Source of the DNA: an uncultured Bacteroidales bacterium
GTDB taxonomy: Bacteria > Bacteroidota > Bacteroidia > Bacteroidales > UBA932
Assembly: GCA_937899055.1 (NCBI GenBank)
Contig: CALBPX010000087.1
Coordinates: 1 to 19,189 of the forward strand
Direction of reading: 5' to 3'
Length of the DNA stretch: 19,189 nucleotides
The translations under genes and the position numbers were made by a program. Below, in pieces: positions 15,307 to 19,189 of this stretch (positions within the stretch are counted from its first letter, which is position 1; each line of letters begins with the position of its first letter). The notes beneath the pieces were generated by a model. It searched no databases and was not told the DNA's origin. It saw only the letters and a list, made by a program, of their open reading frames with translations.

Positions 15307-17019
15307 ATGGAAACCAAAGACAACCAGAAGAGTATTTCCAGAAGAAACTTCCTCAAGACCTCAGTGATTTTGGGAGGTGCAGCCTCGTTGGCCGCAGTTA
15401 CGGGCAAGGCATTTGCTTCCAGCGCTTTTGCTCAGGGTTTTTCCACCCGGGAAAAGTTCGATACCATCATTGCAAACGGCTTGGTTTACAGCGGAGAAAT
15501 CGCTGAGCCTGTAAGGGCTGATGTGGGTATAAGAGACGGCAAAATTTCAGCCATAGCAAAACTCGGCAAGAACTGCAACAACTGGGTTGATGCAACCGAC
15601 AGAATCGTATGCCCCGGATTCATAGACATCCACGGCCATACAGACACCAATCTTCTTGAGGCTCCTCTGGGCGACAGCAAGATACATCAGGGCATCACCA
15701 CCGACATAGGCGGAAACTGCGGCTACGGCCCGTTCCCGTTCTCCGATGAAGAGTATGAAAAGAGAAAGCATACCCTCAGGTTCGGTTATCCGTTCTGGCA
15801 GAATGTGGACGGTTTCTACGATGCCCTCAGAAAGAACACTATCGGAATCAACTATGCAAGTTATGTGGGCCACGGAGAACTCCGCCACATAGTTGTTGGC
15901 GATAACGATGTTCCGGCCACTCCGGAGCAGCTCAAGAAGATGTGCTACATCCTTGACAAGCAGCTGGAAATGGGGGCAGTAGGTCTTTCCTTCGGGTTGG
16001 AATACACTCCTGGCTCATACGGCAGGACAGAAGAGTTCATAGCCCTGCTGAAAGTTGTGGCAAAGCACGATGCGCTCTATGCCATCCACATGAGAAACGA
16101 AGACGACAGAGTGGAAGAAGCCATCGCTGAGGCAATTTCTCTTGCAAGACAGTCCGGAGCAAGGCTGGAAATTTCTCACCTGAAGGCCCAGAACCAGAAC
16201 AACTGGCACAAGGTTCCCAATATGCTCAAACTCATACACGATGCAGTTGACAGCGGTATGGACATCCACTTTGACCGTTATCCTTACACGGCCTTCTCCA
16301 CCGGTCTGGACTGCTTCATTCCTCTGGCCCAGAGGCAGGGTTCGTCCAAGGAAATTCTGGCAAGGCTGGAGAATCCTGCTACCGAAAAGATTATCCGCGA
16401 GTACGCTCTCGGAAGGGTAAAGAGGCTCGGCGGTCCTGAATGTATTCTCATAGCCGCATGCTTTGCTCCAGGCAACGAAAAATACACTGGCAAGTACCTG
16501 AATGAGTGCTGCCAGATTTCCGGAAAGGACGAGTGGAAAATCATCAAGTATCTGCTTCAGAGCGAAAAACTCGGAGTAAATATGGCCGGCTTTGCAATGA
16601 AGGAAGACAACCTCAGGCTTCTTCTGAACGACCCTCTGGCAATGGTAATTACCGACGGCAGCGTTTATTCTCCAAAGGGCAGGCTCGGAAAGGAGGCTCC
16701 GCATCCCCGTTCATACGGCTCGTTCACAAACTATTTGGGCAAATATGTCAGGGATCAGAAATTCTGCAACCTTCAGACTGCCATATCCAAGTGCACCAGC
16801 CTTCCGGCCCATCAGCTCAAGCTCAAGGACAGGGGCTTGCTCAAGGAAGGTTATCAGGCAGATGTTCTTGTAATAAACTACAATACGGTTGCAGATGTGG
16901 CTACATACGGCCAGCCTCACCAGTTCTCAGCCGGCATGGACCATGTCTTTGTAAACGGAGCCCATACTCTCAAGAACGGAGAATACACCGGCTGCAAACT
17001 CTCCGGAGTGATTATCTAA
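15307..17019 (+). CDS. Tat-exported N-acyl-D-amino-acid deacylase (D-aminoacylase family)
   Basis: A 570-residue amidohydrolase-superfamily enzyme that should hydrolyse N-acyl-D-amino acids or related D-amino-acid amides in the periplasm. A twin-arginine signal SRRNFLKT at residues 11-18 and a hydrophobic stretch ending SAFAQ indicate folded export. Metal-site motifs are DIHGHTD (H109, H111), GGNCG with the family's metal-bridging Cys at 138, H261 in AIHMRNE, H291 in ISHLKAQ, and D450 in VITDG. The C-terminal SFTNYLGKYVR and GYQADVLVINY stretches are also family-typical. Fine specificity (D-Asp, D-Glu or neutral) cannot be read off. It may recycle D-amino acids from peptidoglycan or scavenged material; this is inference. 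An inverted repeat follows 43 nt after the stop. Confidence 0.9.
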   Translation: METKDNQKSISRRNFLKTSVILGGAASLAAVTGKAFASSAFAQGFSTREKFDTIIANGLVYSGEIAEPVRADVGIRDGKISAIAKLGKNCNNWVDATDRIVCPGFIDIHGHTDTNLLEAPLGDSKIHQGITTDIGGNCGYGPFPFSDEEYEKRKHTLRFGYPFWQNVDGFYDALRKNTIGINYASYVGHGELRHIVVGDNDVPATPEQLKKMCYILDKQLEMGAVGLSFGLEYTPGSYGRTEEFIALLKVVAKHDALYAIHMRNEDDRVEEAIAEAISLARQSGARLEISHLKAQNQNNWHKVPNMLKLIHDAVDSGMDIHFDRYPYTAFSTGLDCFIPLAQRQGSSKEILARLENPATEKIIREYALGRVKRLGGPECILIAACFAPGNEKYTGKYLNECCQISGKDEWKIIKYLLQSEKLGVNMAGFAMKEDNLRLLLNDPLAMVITDGSVYSPKGRLGKEAPHPRSYGSFTNYLGKYVRDQKFCNLQTAISKCTSLPAHQLKLKDRGLLKEGYQADVLVINYNTVADVATYGQPHQFSAGMDHVFVNGAHTLKNGEYTGCKLSGVII

Positions 17020-17062
17020 CAAATCAATCCACAGGCAAAAACAAAACAGGAGTGCTTCAAAC

Positions 17063-17110
17063 TGACATGAACCCCGAAAGTATTTTGTTTAACTTTCGGG
17101 GTTCATGTCA
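17063..17110. terminator. Perfect 19-bp inverted repeat between convergent genes, probable bidirectional terminator
   Basis: Arms 17063-17081 (TGACATGAACCCCGAAAGT) and 17092-17110 are exact reverse complements, separated by a 10-nt A/T-rich loop. It sits between the deacylase (plus) and the RhuM gene (minus), where a bidirectional terminator would be expected. T-rich tracts follow about 14-17 nt beyond the stem on both sides (TTTTTT at 17125-17130; TGTTTTGTTTTTG on the minus strand), but not directly at its foot. The perfect long stem is stronger than an ordinary terminator, so a small mobile or recombination-derived repeat is an alternative. Confidence 0.6.
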
Positions 17111-17207
17111 ATACCACGGAGCCGTTTTTTCTTTGTTTTATGGTTGAAATCTTCCGCGATTTCAGCGTGAGATTTGAGCCCTTTGTGAGCCAATTGAACT
17201 ACGACGA

Positions 17208-17840
17208 TTACTGGTCTGCCTCCGGAAGTTCGAGCAAGTCTTCTCCGTTTACGAGCCTGTCAAAGTCAGACTGGAAGAGGCGGTCCTGAATGACTCGGTA
17301 TTTCTCGAATTCGGTTTCAGCGAATTCTTTGGCGTAGATGTCGGTAATCTTTTGGTATGCGCGGCGCTCACTGAGGCGAATTTCCCGGATTTCGGCCAAC
17401 AGGTGCTCAAAATAGTCCTCACCCAAAAAAGAACCATTCTCCATCCGCTTTTTGTCGATTACGTAGCCGCGGATAGCGAATTGACGAAGGACATAGGTGC
17501 ACCATTGGCGGAACTGAGTGGCCCGGATGCTGTTTACACGGTATCCAACGCTGATAATGGCGTCGAGATTGTAGAACTGCGTCTGGTAGTTCTTGCCATC
17601 GGAGGCAGTTGCCGAGATTTTCTCGGTAACTGATTCCTTCTTCAGTTCTCCGGAGGCAAAGATGTTCTTGAGGTGAAGGCCGATGTTGTCGGTAGTGCAG
17701 TCAAACAGGACGGACATTGCCTTTTGGGTGGCCCAAATGGTTTCGTCGTGATAGATCACTTCCACACCCTGAGATTTGTCCTGGGCTTGGAAGATGAGGA
17801 ATTCGGCGGTGCTGTTGCGTATGGTGAGGTTCTTTTCCAT
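17208..17840 (-). CDS. RhuM-family protein, internally shortened
   Basis: A 210-residue protein of the virulence RhuM family, often found as an accessory gene near restriction or mobile loci; the function is unknown. The N-terminal half is family-typical: ETIWATQKAMSVLFDCTTDNI (a DNA-binding-like start), LHLKNIFASGELKKES, YNLDAIISVGYRVNS, ATQFRQW and RGYVIDKKRMENG. SERRAYQKITDIYA (to residue 170) is then joined directly to KEFAETEFEKYRVIQDRLF, which in the full-length relatives I recall (~330 residues) is the extreme C-terminus. About 110-130 residues of the middle and C-terminal part therefore seem to be missing in frame, around position 17330. It may be a functional short form or a decaying gene. 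It stands alone, with no restriction genes nearby and no clear promoter box (best is TAAACTTG, one mismatch). Confidence 0.8.
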   Translation of the reverse strand: MEKNLTIRNSTAEFLIFQAQDKSQGVEVIYHDETIWATQKAMSVLFDCTTDNIGLHLKNIFASGELKKESVTEKISATASDGKNYQTQFYNLDAIISVGYRVNSIRATQFRQWCTYVLRQFAIRGYVIDKKRMENGSFLGEDYFEHLLAEIREIRLSERRAYQKITDIYAKEFAETEFEKYRVIQDRLFQSDFDRLVNGEDLLELPEADQ

Positions 17841-18100
17841 GTTCGTTTACTCTTGGGTCTCTGTGGCAACCAGAGTGGTCGGTATAATTCTAACTCCTCC
17901 AAGTTTAAGGTTTTTTCGCGAGTTCTTTGCAAAATGATTGCAGGGAATCAGCCTCTTGCCTCGAGAAATCAAGGACACTCTTATAATTTTACGATGCGAA
18001 CAAAAAGACATTTTTCCGGGGCAAAAGAGAAAGTTGGGGAAACAACGGCCGCAGAATGCAAAATGTTTTAAATTCATAACCCCTAATCATAAAAAATAAG

Positions 18101-18108
18101 TAACTTTG
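18101..18108 (+). promoter_or_regulatory. Bacteroidota -7 box for the alarmone synthetase
   Basis: TAACTTTG is an exact TAnnTTTG match in an A/T-rich stretch, 26 nt before the ATG at 18135. The rest of the 294-nt gap from 17841 holds no gene, RNA or repeat I can support. Confidence 0.45.
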
Positions 18109-18134
18109 ACCAATTATACACATTTCCCAGTATT

Positions 18135-19189
18135 ATGGAAACAAAGTTGGACGCCCACTGCGAAGCCATCCTTGAAGAGTACAGGTCTTTTCTTCCGTCT
18201 TTCCAGAAGAAAGAACAGGAACTCCATTCTCAGCTGTGCTGGATGCTTTCCGATTCCGGAATCGTCCCGGCCAGTGTGGAATCCAGGGTCAAGACGGAAT
18301 CTTCTCTCATCGGGAAACTGGAACTCAAAGGTTCGAAATACGCTTCTCTTAAGGACATAACCGACATAATCGGGATAAGGGTAGTCACCTTCTATCTGGA
18401 CGATGTCGATAAAGTCGCAGCCGCTGTTGAGAGGCTCTTTGAAGTGGATTGGGCGAATTCTGTCGACAAGAGGAAACTACTTGAAATCGACAGTTTCGGC
18501 TACCTCTCTCTCCACTATATATGCTCCGTCAAAGACTTTCCGTACCGTTTCGAGGTCCAGATGAGAACAGTCCTCCAGCATGCTTGGGCGAACATGAACC
18601 ATGACACAGGGTACAAGAGCGGCGTGGAAATTCCCAAACGCTACCTTCGCTCCATGAGCCGTATTGCAGGCATCCTGGAACTTGTCGACGAGGAGTTCAG
18701 CAAGATAAGGTCTGAGATTACGGACTACCGCAGAAGGATGCAGGCCCTCGTGGCATCGGGCAACCTCGATGACGTTCCTCTGGACGGAGACACTTTCAGA
18801 AGCTACCTGACCCTCTCGCCCTTCTCAAGAATCAACGGCAGGATAGCTGCCGTCAATCAGGCTGAGATCCAGGAAGTGAGCCTCATGCCATACCTCAAGG
18901 TGTTCAAGGGCTTGGGTTTCAAAAATCTCGGAGACATCTCGAGGATGATAAAAGACTACTCCGAAGGGGCGTACCAGATAGCGTGCTATCAGCTAGGCCT
19001 GACTGACATTGACATAATATCATCGTCGGTCGGCCCGCAGAACCTATGCATCGCATACATACTCAAGAAAGGAGGAGGAAGAGCTGGTCTTCGTCTTCTG
19101 TTCGAGTCTCTTAACGGACCCTCGGAAGCGAACGCCGCAATGGCCTCATTCCTTGAACAGCAGGCCAAGGAGATGCCCTTCATGAACCA
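18135..19189 (+). CDS. RelA/SpoT-domain (p)ppGpp synthetase without hydrolase domain, cut by window edge
   Basis: Transfers pyrophosphate from ATP to GDP or GTP to make the stringent-response alarmone. The frame is open for 351 codons and runs off the right edge. The synthetase core is complete: SRVKTESSLIGKLELKG at 50-66 (R51, K53, K61, ATP contacts), DITDIIGIRV with Mg2+-ligand candidate D77, FGYLSLHY at 121-128 (the guanine-stacking Tyr region), and EVQMRTVLQHAW at 140-151 with the catalytic Glu 140. Only ~45 residues precede the core, so there is no HD hydrolase domain. The ~180 residues after the core do not resemble TGS or ACT domains and I cannot assign them. It is thus a small-alarmone-synthetase-like protein with a long C-terminal extension. 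The gene is monocistronic as far as visible. Confidence 0.9.
   Translation, partial: METKLDAHCEAILEEYRSFLPSFQKKEQELHSQLCWMLSDSGIVPASVESRVKTESSLIGKLELKGSKYASLKDITDIIGIRVVTFYLDDVDKVAAAVERLFEVDWANSVDKRKLLEIDSFGYLSLHYICSVKDFPYRFEVQMRTVLQHAWANMNHDTGYKSGVEIPKRYLRSMSRIAGILELVDEEFSKIRSEITDYRRRMQALVASGNLDDVPLDGDTFRSYLTLSPFSRINGRIAAVNQAEIQEVSLMPYLKVFKGLGFKNLGDISRMIKDYSEGAYQIACYQLGLTDIDIISSSVGPQNLCIAYILKKGGGRAGLRLLFESLNGPSEANAAMASFLEQQAKEMPFMN

Noticed and set aside
17145..17164. Short inverted repeat TGAAATC / GATTTCA with a 6-nt loop
   Set aside because: A seven-base stem with low GC is expected by chance in A/T-rich DNA and has no T-tract.
17160..17215. A tRNA-like string on the minus strand (GTAGTTCAATTGG and CTCAAATCTC)
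   Set aside because: Resembles D- and T-loop text, but the acceptor, D and T stems do not pair. Not a tRNA or a tRNA-derived attachment site.
17140..17289. A 49-codon plus-strand frame from the ATG at 17140
   Set aside because: It runs antisense into the 3' end of RhuM, has no promoter box, and its second half is the complement of a real gene. The overlapping minus-strand frame is at least as plausible, so neither is called.
17868..17884. CTCTG / CAGAG repeat upstream of RhuM as an operator
   Set aside because: Five-base arms are too short, and no regulator is encoded beside it.
17847..18077. A 76-codon minus-strand frame just upstream of RhuM
   Set aside because: Composition looks random, it has no family resemblance, promoter box or start context, and it lies in an A/T-rich gap. 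Treated as non-coding.
1..19189. CRISPR array, insertion sequence, phage genes or rRNA
   Set aside because: I saw no spaced direct repeats, no transposase or integrase motifs and no rRNA-like sequence on either strand.

Overview
The window looks like chromosomal DNA of a Bacteroidota bacterium, most likely order Bacteroidales; I cannot name the genus. The evidence is TAnnTTTG promoter boxes in front of most transcription units, A-rich or featureless start contexts with almost no Shine-Dalgarno sequences, many lipoproteins, a FISUMP-domain lipoprotein, and a LemA/TPM cluster. Gene density is high and no gap without a gene exceeds 300 bases.

Layout. Positions 1-2042, minus strand: the N-terminal half of a class I [4Fe-4S] fumarate hydratase (cut by the window edge) and prfB (release factor 2), which has an intact programmed +1 frameshift site. 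Positions 2151-4736, plus strand: a beta-propeller lipoprotein and a secreted alpha/beta-hydrolase. Positions 4757-10972, plus strand: a heavy-metal efflux operon made of a small His/Cys-containing exported protein, a lipoprotein periplasmic adaptor, a 1032-residue HME-type RND pump and a TolC-family outer-membrane channel. Positions 10974-14116, minus strand: a FISUMP lipoprotein, LemA and two TPM-domain proteins, the last with a glycine-rich tail. Positions 14197-17019, plus strand: ApbE (FAD:protein FMN transferase) and a Tat-exported N-acyl-D-amino-acid deacylase. Positions 17020-18134: a perfect 19-bp inverted repeat and an unusually short RhuM-family gene on the minus strand. Positions 18135 to the end, plus strand: a (p)ppGpp synthetase with no hydrolase domain, cut by the right edge.

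How the genes work together. The clearest functional unit is the efflux operon. The adaptor, pump and channel should form one envelope-spanning complex that moves a metal ion from the periplasm to the outside, and the small His-rich protein is a candidate metal-binding helper. The LemA/TPM genes form a second tightly packed unit (11-nt gap, then a 23-nt overlap), probably envelope-associated and of unproven function. I found no clear new multi-gene system. The least ordinary items are the internally shortened RhuM with its neighbouring palindrome, two genes whose start codon lies at the predicted transcription start, the single strong Shine-Dalgarno in front of the RND pump, and an RF2 with SPY instead of SPF in its recognition loop.
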